Shown piece after piece: positions 8,615 to 17,146 of a stretch of DNA of 64,000 nt. The stretch is taken from positions 496,001 through 560,000 of the forward strand of contig NZ_CP158281.1 in assembly GCF_040256645.1 (NCBI RefSeq), given 5' to 3'. Made by a program: the position numbers and the translations under genes. Numbering within the stretch: the stretch's first letter is position 1; the number at the start of each line of letters is the position of its first letter. Under the pieces are notes generated by a model. That model saw nothing but the letters and a program-made list of their open reading frames with translations. It did no database searches and was not told where the DNA came from. This stretch comes from Brevibacterium sp. CBA3109. GTDB taxonomy: Bacteria > Actinomycetota > Actinomycetes > Actinomycetales > Brevibacteriaceae.

Positions 8615-9153
8615 TGCTCGGTTCCTTCCGCCTTCTCGGGATTCGACGTCAGGGGAACGACGACGAGGGGCCGGTGCTGATGGTGCGCCAGCTGAATGGC
8701 GACCGAGCCGTTGAGGAACTCGTGAAGTGAGCCCTTGATTCCGGCCTTGCGAACGCCGACGACGATCATCTGCGCATCGATCTCCTCTGCGAAGCGAGCC
8801 AACTCCTGAGAGGCACTGCCTGCCAGCGTCTTCAGTGTCCAGGTCACGGTCGATCCTCGGAGAACCTCAGTGATCGCGGAATGCAGGGTCGGGTCGAACT
8901 CAGGGGCCGCCTCGGCGCCGAGATCCGGGTCGATGGGCATCGACAGGACCGTCCCATCGGGACGGACCTCGACCGTATAGCGAGAGTCATCGACGTGGAC
9001 GCAGACGAGGTCGGTGTTGAAGCTCTCCGCATAGGTCGCGGCGGTGGCGACCACCTCGGCGGGCTGATTGGGAACGACACCGACTATCATGTGGGTGCGC
9101 GCTCGCGGGGGCGGTTGCGGTTCGGTGGGCGCGATGTCGGTGACGTTGTTCAT
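8611..9153 (-). CDS. Universal stress protein (UspA family)
   Basis: A 180-residue cytosolic protein with the UspA alpha/beta fold. It opens with a hydrophobic strand (MIVGVVPNQPAEVV, about 22-35), has LVCVHVDDSRY after the first helix, and ends with MIVVGVRKAGIKGSLHEFLN and PLVVVPL. The G-x2-G-x9-G(S/T) nucleotide-binding motif is only partly matched, so ATP binding is uncertain. The start at 9153 was chosen because AGGTAGGAGATCCC precedes it; the frame stays open to 9279 but that stretch is the riboswitch leader. It is the first gene of the fluoride operon, which suggests a role in fluoride or acid stress. Confidence 0.88.
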   Translation of the reverse strand: MNNVTDIAPTEPQPPPRARTHMIVGVVPNQPAEVVATAATYAESFNTDLVCVHVDDSRYTVEVRPDGTVLSMPIDPDLGAEAAPEFDPTLHSAITEVLRGSTVTWTLKTLAGSASQELARFAEEIDAQMIVVGVRKAGIKGSLHEFLNGSVAIQLAHHQHRPLVVVPLTSNPEKAEGTEQ

Positions 9154-9160
9154 GGGATCT

Positions 9161-9245
9161 CCTACCTTTCGGGCATGCTGACGCCGGTTGAGGTAGGGAC
9201 TGTTGTCGGAGAACCGAGGTTTGGTACGGCGAGCCCCACCGCCGT
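9161..9245 (-). promoter_or_regulatory. Fluoride (crcB) riboswitch with anti-Shine-Dalgarno helix
   Basis: Read on the minus strand. P1 is ACGGCG (9245-9240) with CGCCGU (9231-9226). Its loop GGGGCU (9237-9232) can pair with AGUCCC (9201-9196) as a pseudoknot. P3 is UCGG/CCGA (9217-9214 and 9209-9206), and an A-rich CAAAC joins P1 to P3. This matches the known crcB-motif layout. Downstream, CCUACCU (9197-9191) is perfectly complementary to AGGUAGG (9167-9161), which contains the ribosome site of the usp gene. Fluoride-bound pseudoknot and anti-ribosome-site helix share bases, predicting translational ON control. The motif is seen in sequence; ligand identity follows from the two crcB genes in the operon. 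Confidence 0.82.
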
Positions 9246-9263
9246 GACGCTGGTATGCGTCAC
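9244..9263. promoter_or_regulatory. Inverted repeat touching the riboswitch 5' side
   Basis: GTGACGC (9244-9250) and GCGTCAC (9257-9263) form a 7-bp perfect inverted repeat with a 6-nt loop. It directly abuts P1 of the riboswitch, sharing one or two bases. It may be an operator over the transcription start or a leader hairpin that competes with P1. A weak promoter (TTGTGG, 16 nt, CATACC) overlaps it on the minus strand. Confidence 0.45.
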
Positions 9264-9330
9264 CTTCATTCTGCCACAAGGGGGCACGCGAAGAGACCGC
9301 CGGATGACAGGTATCCGACGGCCTCGCGGG

Positions 9331-10602
9331 TCAGTGGCGGGCGTCTTTACGAGTCGACGTGTACTTGTCGACGGCACGGCGCAGACGCTGCAGACCGTCT
9401 TCGATCCGGTCCGGGGCCGCCGAGGCGAAGCACAGGCGCAATGCGTTCGTGAAATCACCGGTCTGGGAGAACGCCGGACCGGGAATGTAGGCCACGCCTT
9501 CCTCCAAAGCCACCGGCATGAGGTCCTCGGTGTTGATGGTCTCGTCGTTGAACGTCACCCACAGGAAGAAACCGCCGTCGGGATCCGTCGATCGGATCTC
9601 GTCGCCGAAGAGCCGCTCGAGCCCCGCGGTCATGGTCGCCTTGCGCTCGCCATAGGAGCTGCGCAGATGGGCGACGTGCGTTTCGGCATTGCCGTCGTTG
9701 AGCCATTTCGCGACCATGTGCTGTGTCGGGAGGCTCGTGCACGAGTCCATGGTCTGCTTGGCGTTGATGACCAGGCCGCGCAGTTGGGGATCGATGTCGA
9801 GCCAGCCGATGCGCAGACCGGGGGCAACGAATTTGGAGAACGTACGCACGCCGAAGATCAGCGGATCGTTGGGACTGAGCTGACTGAGCGAGGGGATGTC
9901 CTCCCCGGAGAAGCGCAGGGTGCCATAGGGATTGTCCTCGAGGATGACCGAATTGTGGCGGTGGGCGAAGTCGAGGAGCTTCTGGCGCCGGGCCAGCGAC
10001 ATCGTCACCCCGGCCGGGTTCTGGAACGTCGGGACCGTATAGATCACCGAGGGGGCCCGGCCGGCCCGTGCCACGATCTCCTCGAGCGCGTCCACCTGCA
10101 TGCCCTCGTCGTCGACCGGCACCTCGGCGATCTCTGCTTCATAGCTCAGCGCTGTGGCCGAGCCGTTCGTGTACGTGGGGGCTTCACAGAGGACGAGGTC
10201 GCCGGGGCTGACGAAGAGCTTGAACCCGAGGTCGATTCCCTGCATACCGCCGGTGGTGATGACCAGACGGTCACGATTGCCGAAGTGCTCGGCTGGGATC
10301 TGCCCGGTCTCCTGCAGGTAGTTCAGCAACGCGTCGATGAGGACTGGCTCGCCCTGCGTCTCCCCATAGGTGAAGCTCTCAGGGGTGAACACGCTGTTCG
10401 CGAGCCGAGCGAAGTCTTCGGCCGGCAGCATATCGGGGGCAGGTGCCCCCATGCCGAACTTGACGATGTCGTGGTCGTAGGCGGCGAGCATCGCCACGGA
10501 GGAATCGATGACGGAGCCGACGAGGTGCTCGGCCCGACTGGCGAACGGAAGGGGCGGACGCGATGGGGCTGAGGATGAAGCTGACGGGCTCGCGATTGAC
10601 AT
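9331..10602 (-). CDS. PLP-dependent aminotransferase, class I/II (LysN/MocR-type fold)
   Basis: A 423-residue fold-type I aminotransferase. PLP-site motifs are present: VITTGGMQG (about 114-122), PTFQNPAG (191-198), EDNPYG (222-227), and the Schiff-base lysine in RTFSKFVAPGLRIGW (Lys257). It lacks the N-terminal GntR domain of MocR regulators and is closest to 2-aminoadipate or aromatic/branched-chain aminotransferases, with the substrate unassigned. The start at 10602 follows GGAGGTCGTC; the frame extends 20 codons further but that stretch has no ribosome site. It is divergent from purA with 276 nt between, and its stop lies 85 nt before the fluoride riboswitch. Confidence 0.88.
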   Translation of the reverse strand: MSIASPSASSSAPSRPPLPFASRAEHLVGSVIDSSVAMLAAYDHDIVKFGMGAPAPDMLPAEDFARLANSVFTPESFTYGETQGEPVLIDALLNYLQETGQIPAEHFGNRDRLVITTGGMQGIDLGFKLFVSPGDLVLCEAPTYTNGSATALSYEAEIAEVPVDDEGMQVDALEEIVARAGRAPSVIYTVPTFQNPAGVTMSLARRQKLLDFAHRHNSVILEDNPYGTLRFSGEDIPSLSQLSPNDPLIFGVRTFSKFVAPGLRIGWLDIDPQLRGLVINAKQTMDSCTSLPTQHMVAKWLNDGNAETHVAHLRSSYGERKATMTAGLERLFGDEIRSTDPDGGFFLWVTFNDETINTEDLMPVALEEGVAYIPGPAFSQTGDFTNALRLCFASAAPDRIEDGLQRLRRAVDKYTSTRKDARH

Positions 10603-10878
10603 GACGACCTCCAACGGGGCTGCAAGCCTGACGTCGACGTCACCGGCGATGTTCAGGAGCAATATGCCCGAACGACGGAACTACTGGTGGACTCAGCATA
10701 GGTACGACAGGCTCAGCGGGGCAAGAGGCGTGACCGGGTCGGTGAGTCGGCAGGTCCACGCCGGGCCACCTCGGCGAGGTTCGGTGAAGTCGGGGCTGAT
10801 GGCAGTCGTGTCAAAGTGACCCAGTAGACTACCCGGGTAATGTCATCCCCCTCTTTCACTTCGAGGTGAACAACTCTC

Positions 10879-12165
10879 ATGCCAGCAATCGTTGTCGTCG
10901 GCGCTCAATGGGGCGACGAAGGTAAAGGTAAAACGACCGATATCCTCGGCACCAGCGTCGACTACGTGGTCAAGCCCAATGGTGGGAACAACGCCGGCCA
11001 CACGGTTGTCGTCGGAGGAGAGAAGTACGAACTCAAGCTTCTGCCGGCGGGCATCCTCTCCCCGAACGTCACCCCGGTCATCGGCAACGGCGTCGTCGTC
11101 AACCTCGAAGCCCTGTTCGAAGAGATCGAGGCTCTGGAATCGCGCGGAGCAGACACCTCGAAGCTGCGGATCTCGGCCAACGCCCACCTCGTCGCGCCCT
11201 ACCACCAGACCTTGGACAAGGTGACCGAACGGTTCCTGGGCAAGCGCGCCATCGGCACCACCGGACGCGGCATCGGACCGGCCTACATGGACAAGATCGG
11301 CCGGCTGGGCATCCGAGTCCAAGACATCTTCGACGAATCGATCCTGCGCCAGAAGATCGAAGGCTCACTGCGGCAGAAGAACGAACTCCTCGTCAAGGTC
11401 TACAACCGCAGGGCCGTCGACACCGAAGAGATCGTCGACTACTTTGAGCCCTTCGTCGAACGCCTGCGCCCCTACGTCGCCGAGACCGAACAGCTGCTCA
11501 ACGACGCCCTCGACCGTAACGAGGTCATCGTCATGGAGGGCGGCCAGGCCACGATGCTCGACGTCGACCACGGCACCTACCCGTTCGTGACCTCATCGAA
11601 CCCGAGCGCCGGCGGATCCTGTGTGGGCTCAGGCATCGGGCCCACACGCATCAACCGAGTCGTCGGAATCGTCAAGGCCTACACCACACGTGTGGGCGCC
11701 GGACCGTTCCCCACCGAACTCTTCGACGACATGGGGGAGTACCTGCAGACGGCCGGCGGTGAGTTCGGAGTCAACACCGGACGTCCGCGCCGCTGTGGTT
11801 GGTACGACGCCGTCATCGCCCGCTACGCCGCTCGTGTCAACGGCTTCACCGACTACGTTCTGACGAAGCTCGACGTGCTCACCGGCATCGAGTCCATTCC
11901 CGTCTGCGTGGCCTACGAGGTCGACGGAGTCCGGCAGGAGGAGATGCCGATGTCTCAGACCGAGTTCCACCACGCCAGGCCCGTCTTCGAATACTTCGAG
12001 GGTTGGAGCGAGGACATCACCGGAGCCCGGACCTTCGAAGACCTGCCGGTCAACGCACAGAAGTATGTGCTCGCACTCGAAGAGCGCTCCGGTTGCCGGA
12101 TGTCGGTCCTCGGCGTCGGCCCCGACCGCGAACAGTCGATCGTCAGGTATGACCTGCTGGACTGA
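10879..12165 (+). CDS. purA: Adenylosuccinate synthase
   Basis: A 428-residue cytosolic enzyme that joins IMP and aspartate using GTP, the first committed step from IMP to AMP. The N-terminal signature QWGDEGKGK (about 10-18, catalytic Asp13), [10 protein letters not shown] with the catalytic His, [11 protein letters not shown] and the C-terminal GTP-binding region (TKLDVL) are all present, and the length is normal. The start ATG has weak upstream pairing (GAGGTGAACAACTCTC). It is monocistronic; the following 150 nt hold a small hairpin (12188-12206). Confidence 0.98.
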   Translation: MPAIVVVGAQWGDEGKGKTTDILGTSVDYVVKPNGGNNAGHTVVVGGEKYELKLLPAGILSPNVTPVIGNGVVVNLEALFEEIEALESRGADTSKLRISANAHLVAPYHQTLDKVTERFLGKRAIGTTGRGIGPAYMDKIGRLGIRVQDIFDESILRQKIEGSLRQKNELLVKVYNRRAVDTEEIVDYFEPFVERLRPYVAETEQLLNDALDRNEVIVMEGGQATMLDVDHGTYPFVTSSNPSAGGSCVGSGIGPTRINRVVGIVKAYTTRVGAGPFPTELFDDMGEYLQTAGGEFGVNTGRPRRCGWYDAVIARYAARVNGFTDYVLTKLDVLTGIESIPVCVAYEVDGVRQEEMPMSQTEFHHARPVFEYFEGWSEDITGARTFEDLPVNAQKYVLALEERSGCRMSVLGVGPDREQSIVRYDLLD

Positions 12166-12187
12166 GTTTGTCCACAGACGGCTTCCT

Positions 12188-12206
12188 GCTGGACGGAGAG
12201 TCCAGC
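12188..12206. terminator. Small hairpin after purA
   Basis: GCTGGAC (12188-12194) and GTCCAGC (12200-12206) form a 7-bp perfect stem with a 5-nt loop, 23 nt past the purA stop. No T-run follows, so terminator function is only suggested by position. Confidence 0.4.
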
Positions 12207-12318
12207 TCCGGCCGAACGGGCGAGTTGCCTCGGTGGTGGTCTTCGTGGTGATCTTCACTGCGAAGGTCGCCGCCGACTCAGCGTATGCTCGCAGGTCATG
12301 CTGAGGAGAGGAACCTAC

Positions 12319-13161
12319 ATGTCGCAGGAATCGCGATTGACCCAAGCCGCCTACCAGGGACCCGCCCTCGAAGCGGACCGTGACTTCTACGGACCCATCG
12401 GAGCACAGACCGAGGGGCGCCGAGTCGTTGACGAGTTCACCATTCCGATCCGTTCGGGCCAGGCCTGGGAAGTGCCTGCCGGACACGTCTGCCGGATCTC
12501 GACCGTCGAGGGCCCGCAGGTAGGCGACCTCAACCTTTGGAATCGGCACGACCCCAGGGAACGATTCTGGGCATCCCGCACCCGTCAGCTCCAGGCCGCG
12601 CACGTGTCGACCTTCGACCGGCTGTGGTCGACCCTGCCCTTCCTGCGTCCCATGGCCACGATCGTGGGCGATACCTTGGCCGACTACGGATCGGACGCCG
12701 AGGGCGGACGGCTCCACGACACCCTGGGCACCCGTTGCGACCCCTATGTCTCGCAGATGCTCAACGGACTCGACTTCGACTACCACTGCCACTCCAACTT
12801 GGTGCGAGCGGTTCTTCCCTTCGGTCTGACCGAGTTCGATGTCCACGACGTGTTGAACATATTCCAGTGCACGGGACTCAACGATCACGACGAATACTTC
12901 ATGAAGACATGTCCTGCTCAGCCCGGAGACTATTTCGAGATCTTCGCTGAACAGGATCTGCTGGCGGCGTTGTCGACCTGCCCGGGCGGGGACCTGTCCC
13001 AGCCGATGTTCGGCGATGACAACGACGACCCGGTGGACAACTGCCACCCTCTCCAGGTCACCGTCTACAAGCTGAGCGATGACCTCCTCGGCGACTGGAC
13101 GGAACCCGGGTCACCGAGGTACCTCGGTCAGCATGGGCTGAAGCCGCAATCCTGGGCGTGA
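12319..13161 (+). CDS. DUF1989 (urea carboxylase-associated family) protein
   Basis: A 280-residue soluble protein of the family found next to urea carboxylase and related amidase clusters; its function is not established. Conserved blocks seen are the RSGQAWEVPAGHVCRI region (about 44-59), GPQVGDLNLWN, a C-D-P-Y segment near 143, and H-C-H-S-N-L followed by DVLNIFQCTG. Cys and His residues in these blocks suggest a metal site. The start was set at 12319, preceded by GGAGAGGAACCTAC; an upstream ATG at 12298 has no such site. A TATGCT hexamer at 12284-12289 may be its promoter. No urea carboxylase is adjacent here, so its partner is unknown. Confidence 0.8.
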   Translation: MSQESRLTQAAYQGPALEADRDFYGPIGAQTEGRRVVDEFTIPIRSGQAWEVPAGHVCRISTVEGPQVGDLNLWNRHDPRERFWASRTRQLQAAHVSTFDRLWSTLPFLRPMATIVGDTLADYGSDAEGGRLHDTLGTRCDPYVSQMLNGLDFDYHCHSNLVRAVLPFGLTEFDVHDVLNIFQCTGLNDHDEYFMKTCPAQPGDYFEIFAEQDLLAALSTCPGGDLSQPMFGDDNDDPVDNCHPLQVTVYKLSDDLLGDWTEPGSPRYLGQHGLKPQSWA

Positions 13162-13216
13162 CAACTCCACGGCAGGCACACCACATTGCCGGGCGCGGAA
13201 CACGCGAGGCACATCG

Positions 13217-13222
13217 TACGAT
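13217..13222 (+). promoter_or_regulatory. -10 hexamer for a leaderless start (carrier gene)
   Basis: TACGAT lies 6 nt before the ATG at 13229 and no ribosome site is present, so transcription should begin at or next to the start codon. No clear -35 is visible. Confidence 0.55.
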
Positions 13223-13228
13223 GTAAGC

Positions 13229-14608
13229 ATGGCTGAACAATGTGGGCCGAGCCTGTCGACGAAGACAACGGTCCGATACGCGCTCGGGTCTCTGGGGACC
13301 GGAGGCTTCGCCACGCTGCCGGGACTCGTCCTCATCTACTACCTCACCGACACACTCGGCATCGCGGCCTTGGCGGCAGGGGCCGTCGTGACTCTTGCGA
13401 AGGTGTGGGACGTCGTCATCGATCCCGTCATCGGCGGACTCAGCGACAGGGCACTCCAGGCTCGAGGGTCCAGGCGGGCACCGATGATCCTCGGTGCCAT
13501 CGGACTGCCCTTCGCCTTCCTCGCCACCTTCTCGGTCCCCGCTGGGCTTCCGCCGCTGCCGGCGATGGTCTGGGTGCTCATCGCCTTTGTCCTCGCCGCC
13601 ACCTTTTTCTCCCTGTTCCAAGTCCCCTACATCGCACTCCCGGCCGAGCTCACCTCGAGCTACTCCGCACGCACGCACATTCTGACCTGGCGCGTCGTCG
13701 TCCTCACCGCCGCGATACTGCTCTTCGGCGGGGGAGGACCGGAGATCAGGGGACTGTTCTCGAGTCCCTACCTGGGGTACTTCGTGATGGCTCTCGCCTC
13801 CGGACTCGTCATCTTCATCGGCACCGCAGCTGCCATCACGATCGTGCCGAAGCCGAACCCGGAGATGAACGGCTCGCTGCCGACCGGGCACCGGGGTGTC
13901 TCCCGACCCGTCAACCCTCCACTGCTCAATCACTACCGCAACAGCTGGAAGGCGCTCAAGGGCAGCCAGCCATTTCGTGCTCTCCTGGCCACCTTCGTCC
14001 TCCAGGGCCTGACGACGGGACTCATGCTCGCAAGCGCACAGTTCGTCGCCCGCTGGATCCTCGACGACGAAGGCGCGGTGACCCTCCTCTTCATCTGCCT
14101 CATCGGACCGGCGCTGCTCGTGGCTCCCGCATGGAAATCCGTGGCCGGGCGATGGGGCAAGGAACGAGCATTCGCCATCGCGAGCGTCCTCTTCCTCGCA
14201 GCCAACCTCTGCTCCGTTCCTCTGGCCTGGGCACCGGGATACTGGATCGTCGCCCCGATCGTCGTCGCCGGTGCCGCCTACGCCGGAATGCAGACTCTGC
14301 CCTTGGCGATGTTGCCCGACGTCATCGCCGTCGATGCCCGCACCCGCACCGCGCGTGCGGGAGTCCTCGGCGGCGTGTGGACGGCAGGAGAAACGGCAGG
14401 CATGGCGTTGGGTGCGACCGTGCTCACCGTCGTCCTGGCACTGAGCGGCTACGTCGAATCCTCGGCCGGGGTCACCGTGGTCCAACCAGACAGCGCCGTG
14501 CTGGGCATCGCGCTGTCGTTCTCGGCTGTCCCCGCCGCCCTCATGATCCTGAGCCTGGTGACGTTGGGCAGATACCGGCTGCGTAAGGAGGATGTCGAGT
14601 ATGCCTGA
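13229..14608 (+). CDS. GPH/MelB-type MFS carrier
   Basis: A 459-residue membrane protein with about twelve hydrophobic segments, of the glycoside-pentoside-hexuronide:cation symporter type. Family marks are the first segment GSLGTGGFATLPGLVLIYYL, the DVVIDPVIGGLSD motif (about 67-79, equivalent to the MelB cation-site loop) and R-x-x-P-M-I-L. Despite the family name, substrates are not limited to sugars. The start at 13229 has no ribosome site and looks leaderless. Its last 8 nt overlap the start of the PLP decarboxylase, so the two are translationally coupled, suggesting that the carrier moves the decarboxylase substrate or product. That link is inference. Confidence 0.85.
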   Translation: MAEQCGPSLSTKTTVRYALGSLGTGGFATLPGLVLIYYLTDTLGIAALAAGAVVTLAKVWDVVIDPVIGGLSDRALQARGSRRAPMILGAIGLPFAFLATFSVPAGLPPLPAMVWVLIAFVLAATFFSLFQVPYIALPAELTSSYSARTHILTWRVVVLTAAILLFGGGGPEIRGLFSSPYLGYFVMALASGLVIFIGTAAAITIVPKPNPEMNGSLPTGHRGVSRPVNPPLLNHYRNSWKALKGSQPFRALLATFVLQGLTTGLMLASAQFVARWILDDEGAVTLLFICLIGPALLVAPAWKSVAGRWGKERAFAIASVLFLAANLCSVPLAWAPGYWIVAPIVVAGAAYAGMQTLPLAMLPDVIAVDARTRTARAGVLGGVWTAGETAGMALGATVLTVVLALSGYVESSAGVTVVQPDSAVLGIALSFSAVPAALMILSLVTLGRYRLRKEDVEYA

Positions 14609-16097
14609 TGATGCAGGTACGAACCGGGGCAAATCACAGGTGGGGCCCGACGCGAGGTCCGCTGAAATCCTCGCCCGCCTGAAATCGATGAGGCAGCAGG
14701 ACGCACCGACCCACGGCGGGAGGGTCCTGTCCTACGTCTACGACCCGGGCAGCGACATCCTCGACGAGCTGGCGGGCAAAGCCATGGAACTCGCCCGTCC
14801 ACTCAACGGTCTCGACCCGACGACGTTCCCCTCGATCGCGCAGATGGAGAAGGAGCTCACCCGCTTCGCCATCGGCTTGACCGGAGGCAGGGTCGGAAGG
14901 ATCTTCGGATCGGTCACCAGCGGAGGAACAGAATCCTGCCTACTCGCTGTCAAGACGGCACGCGACCTGTGGCGCTCGGCCCACCCGGACTCCACCCTCA
15001 GGCCGCGACTGCTGACCTCGACGACCGTTCACGCTGCGTTCCAGAAGGCGGCCAAGGCCTTCGACCTTGACTGGGATCCTGTCCCGGTCGGTCCGGACGG
15101 CAGGGTCCGTGCCCGTGACGTCCTCGGCCGGCTCGGCGATGATGTCGCCCTCGTCGTGCTCTCGGCCCCGGCCTACCCGACCGGGGCCATCGATCCCATC
15201 GCCGAGGTGGCCCGCCGTACTCGTGAACGTGGGATCGCGCTGCACGTCGACGCCTGTTTCGGTGGACTGGCGCTGCCCTGGTGGGGCACCGATGAACAGT
15301 GGGACTTCTCGATCCCCGGCGTCACCAGCATCTCCGCGGACTTCCACAAATTCGGCTACGCACCGAAGGGTGTCTCCGTGCTGATGCACCGCGGGCGCAA
15401 GCGACACCGCGCGCAGTTCTTCGCCACGAGCTCATGGCCGGCCTACCCGGTCGTCAACCCGACACTGCTCGGCTCGAAATCGGCCTCGCCCCTGGCCGCA
15501 GCCTGGGCGATCGTGTCCTATCTGGGGCAGGAGGGCTACGCCGAGGCGGTCGCCTCCTGCCGCAAGTCGACCGAAGCGATCATCGCGGCCGTCGACGGCA
15601 TCGACGGGCTCCAGGTATGGGGTCGGCCCACCGGGCCGGCACTCGCACTCATCGCCGACACCAGTGTCCCCACTGCTCGACGGGTCGATCCGCACCGTCT
15701 CGCCGACGCAGCAGTCGCGGCGGGCTTCCGACTCCAGCACCAGCCTGGGTTCACCCAGTCAGACGGCACGCGATTGCCGCGCAGTGTTCATCTGACCATC
15801 ACCCCGGTCACGGAGACCGTGCTGCCAGAACTGCTGACCACGGTCTCGCAGGCGGCCGACCGTGTGCGCGGGAGACGACCCCACAATGCGTCACTGGCTG
15901 GCCGTCTGGCCAGGATGCTCTACCCGAGTCCGAAGCGACCCGGGCCCGGCGTCTGCGCCATGCTGCTGCGACTCAGCGGCGCCGGCAGCGGCGTCCCGGG
16001 CAAGATGGCTGGACTCATGGCACTCATCGAAGCACTTCCCGCACCGGTGACCGAGGCTCTGCTGACGGAATTGCTCGCCCGCACCAGCGAAGACTGA
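14601..16097 (+). CDS. PLP-dependent decarboxylase/lyase, sphingosine-phosphate-lyase-like
   Basis: A 498-residue group II PLP enzyme. SGGTES (107-112) binds the PLP phosphate, HVDACFGG (215-222) carries the ring-contacting Asp, and the Schiff-base Lys250 lies in SADFHKFGYAPKG, a form typical of sphingosine-1-phosphate lyases and their bacterial relatives rather than of glutamate decarboxylases. The start is set at 14601 because AAGGAGG lies 8-9 nt upstream; the ATG at 14592 is too close to it. The gene overlaps the upstream carrier by 8 nt. The C-terminal 60 residues are an extension with the G-P-G-V-C-A-M-L-L segment. The substrate cannot be named from sequence. Confidence 0.85.
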   Translation: MPDDAGTNRGKSQVGPDARSAEILARLKSMRQQDAPTHGGRVLSYVYDPGSDILDELAGKAMELARPLNGLDPTTFPSIAQMEKELTRFAIGLTGGRVGRIFGSVTSGGTESCLLAVKTARDLWRSAHPDSTLRPRLLTSTTVHAAFQKAAKAFDLDWDPVPVGPDGRVRARDVLGRLGDDVALVVLSAPAYPTGAIDPIAEVARRTRERGIALHVDACFGGLALPWWGTDEQWDFSIPGVTSISADFHKFGYAPKGVSVLMHRGRKRHRAQFFATSSWPAYPVVNPTLLGSKSASPLAAAWAIVSYLGQEGYAEAVASCRKSTEAIIAAVDGIDGLQVWGRPTGPALALIADTSVPTARRVDPHRLADAAVAAGFRLQHQPGFTQSDGTRLPRSVHLTITPVTETVLPELLTTVSQAADRVRGRRPHNASLAGRLARMLYPSPKRPGPGVCAMLLRLSGAGSGVPGKMAGLMALIEALPAPVTEALLTELLARTSED

Positions 16098-16157
16098 GCC
16101 TCACCGTGCCTGCGAGCTCACACCACGTCTGGTGGAGGCGCTCAGAATTTTTGGGAC

Positions 16158-16163
16158 TACACT
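16158..16163 (+). promoter_or_regulatory. -10 hexamer for a leaderless start (AraC gene)
   Basis: TACACT ends 6 nt before the ATG at 16170, and no ribosome site is seen. Confidence 0.55.
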
Positions 16164-16169
16164 GCTGTC

Positions 16170-17018
16170 ATGTCTCCGGTCCCGCCCGATGACCTGATCC
16201 GCAGCCCGCATCCGCGGGTGCGGCCTTTCGTCGGAGACTATGTCGGTTACGACATCTCGGGCGCTCCCGCGGGAACCCACCTCGGTCTGCCGTCAGGGAC
16301 GATGACATTCTTCGTGGCGATCGGCGAACCGCTCCAGCAATACATCCCGGGTTCCGACACCGTGGAGCCGTTCGACGTGCTCTTGGCCGGGTTGCATCTG
16401 AAGCCCACGCTGATTCGGCACAACGGTTCGATGGCCGGCGTCCAGGTCAACTTCAGCCCATTCGCGCCGCGCATCTTCTTCGACATGCCCGCCGTCGAGT
16501 TCGCTCACCACTCCCTTGACCTCAGCGATATTGCACGGCCCATTGCCGTCGAACTTCATGAGCGCGTCAATGCCGCGACGTCCTGGCCCGGGCGCTTCGA
16601 CGCTATCGACGATGTTCTTCTTCGCGCCGCCCATGGCGGTGGTGCTCCCCGAACTGAGGTGATGGAGTCCTGGCGGAGGTTCGCGCACAGTCACGGCGAT
16701 TTGCCGGTCTCGCTCGTGGCAGACGAGGTCGGCTGGAGCAGGCGGCACCTCAACGGACAGTTTCGTGCCGAATTCGGCATCGGACCGAAGGAGGCAGCGC
16801 GAGTCGTCCGGTTCGACCGGGCCCGACGAATGATCAAGTCAGGGAGGGCGCCGTTGGCTGAGGTCGCGGCGGTCTGCGGCTACACCGACCAATCGCATCT
16901 CAATCGCGACTTCAAGCTGCTGACCGGTACGAACCCGACGGTGTGGTTCGACGATGACCCGATTGTGCGCCGTTCCAGGGCAGACGGTGCCGCGAAGTTC
17001 GAAGAGCGCTCACTCTAG
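16170..17018 (+). CDS. AraC family regulator (DUF6597-like N-terminus)
   Basis: A 282-residue regulator. The C-terminal third (about 170-262) is an AraC helix-turn-helix pair: PVSLVADEVGWSRRHLNGQF then PLAEVAAVCGYTDQSHLNRD, ending F-K-L-L-T-G-T-N-P. The N-terminal part opens with S-P-H-P-R-V-R-P-F-V-G-D-Y-V-G-Y, the form seen in AraC proteins with a cupin-like sensor. It appears leaderless (TACACT at 16158-16163). The VOC gene follows 128 nt downstream on the same strand, the usual arrangement for this regulator type, so that gene is a probable target. Confidence 0.88.
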   Translation: MSPVPPDDLIRSPHPRVRPFVGDYVGYDISGAPAGTHLGLPSGTMTFFVAIGEPLQQYIPGSDTVEPFDVLLAGLHLKPTLIRHNGSMAGVQVNFSPFAPRIFFDMPAVEFAHHSLDLSDIARPIAVELHERVNAATSWPGRFDAIDDVLLRAAHGGGAPRTEVMESWRRFAHSHGDLPVSLVADEVGWSRRHLNGQFRAEFGIGPKEAARVVRFDRARRMIKSGRAPLAEVAAVCGYTDQSHLNRDFKLLTGTNPTVWFDDDPIVRRSRADGAAKFEERSL

Positions 17019-17146
17019 TTCTCTGATCAGTTCCCATTTGTCCAAGACTGAGCGTCGTCCGTCGGCCCACGATGGTAGGAACGACAGCCGCAGCGAACAG
17101 CTTGGTCGACCAGCCCGGCTGACGAGTCACGAGGAGAGGAACTGTC

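Noticed and set aside
8881-10572. 563-residue plus-strand open frame opposite the usp and aminotransferase genes
   Set aside because: Composition is Arg/Gly/Asp-rich without domains, and the opposite strand carries two clearly recognised genes. It is a GC-rich shadow frame.
11629-14632. Long minus-strand open frames opposite purA, DUF1989 and the GPH carrier (472 and 524 residues)
   Set aside because: They mirror well-identified plus-strand genes and show no family motifs.
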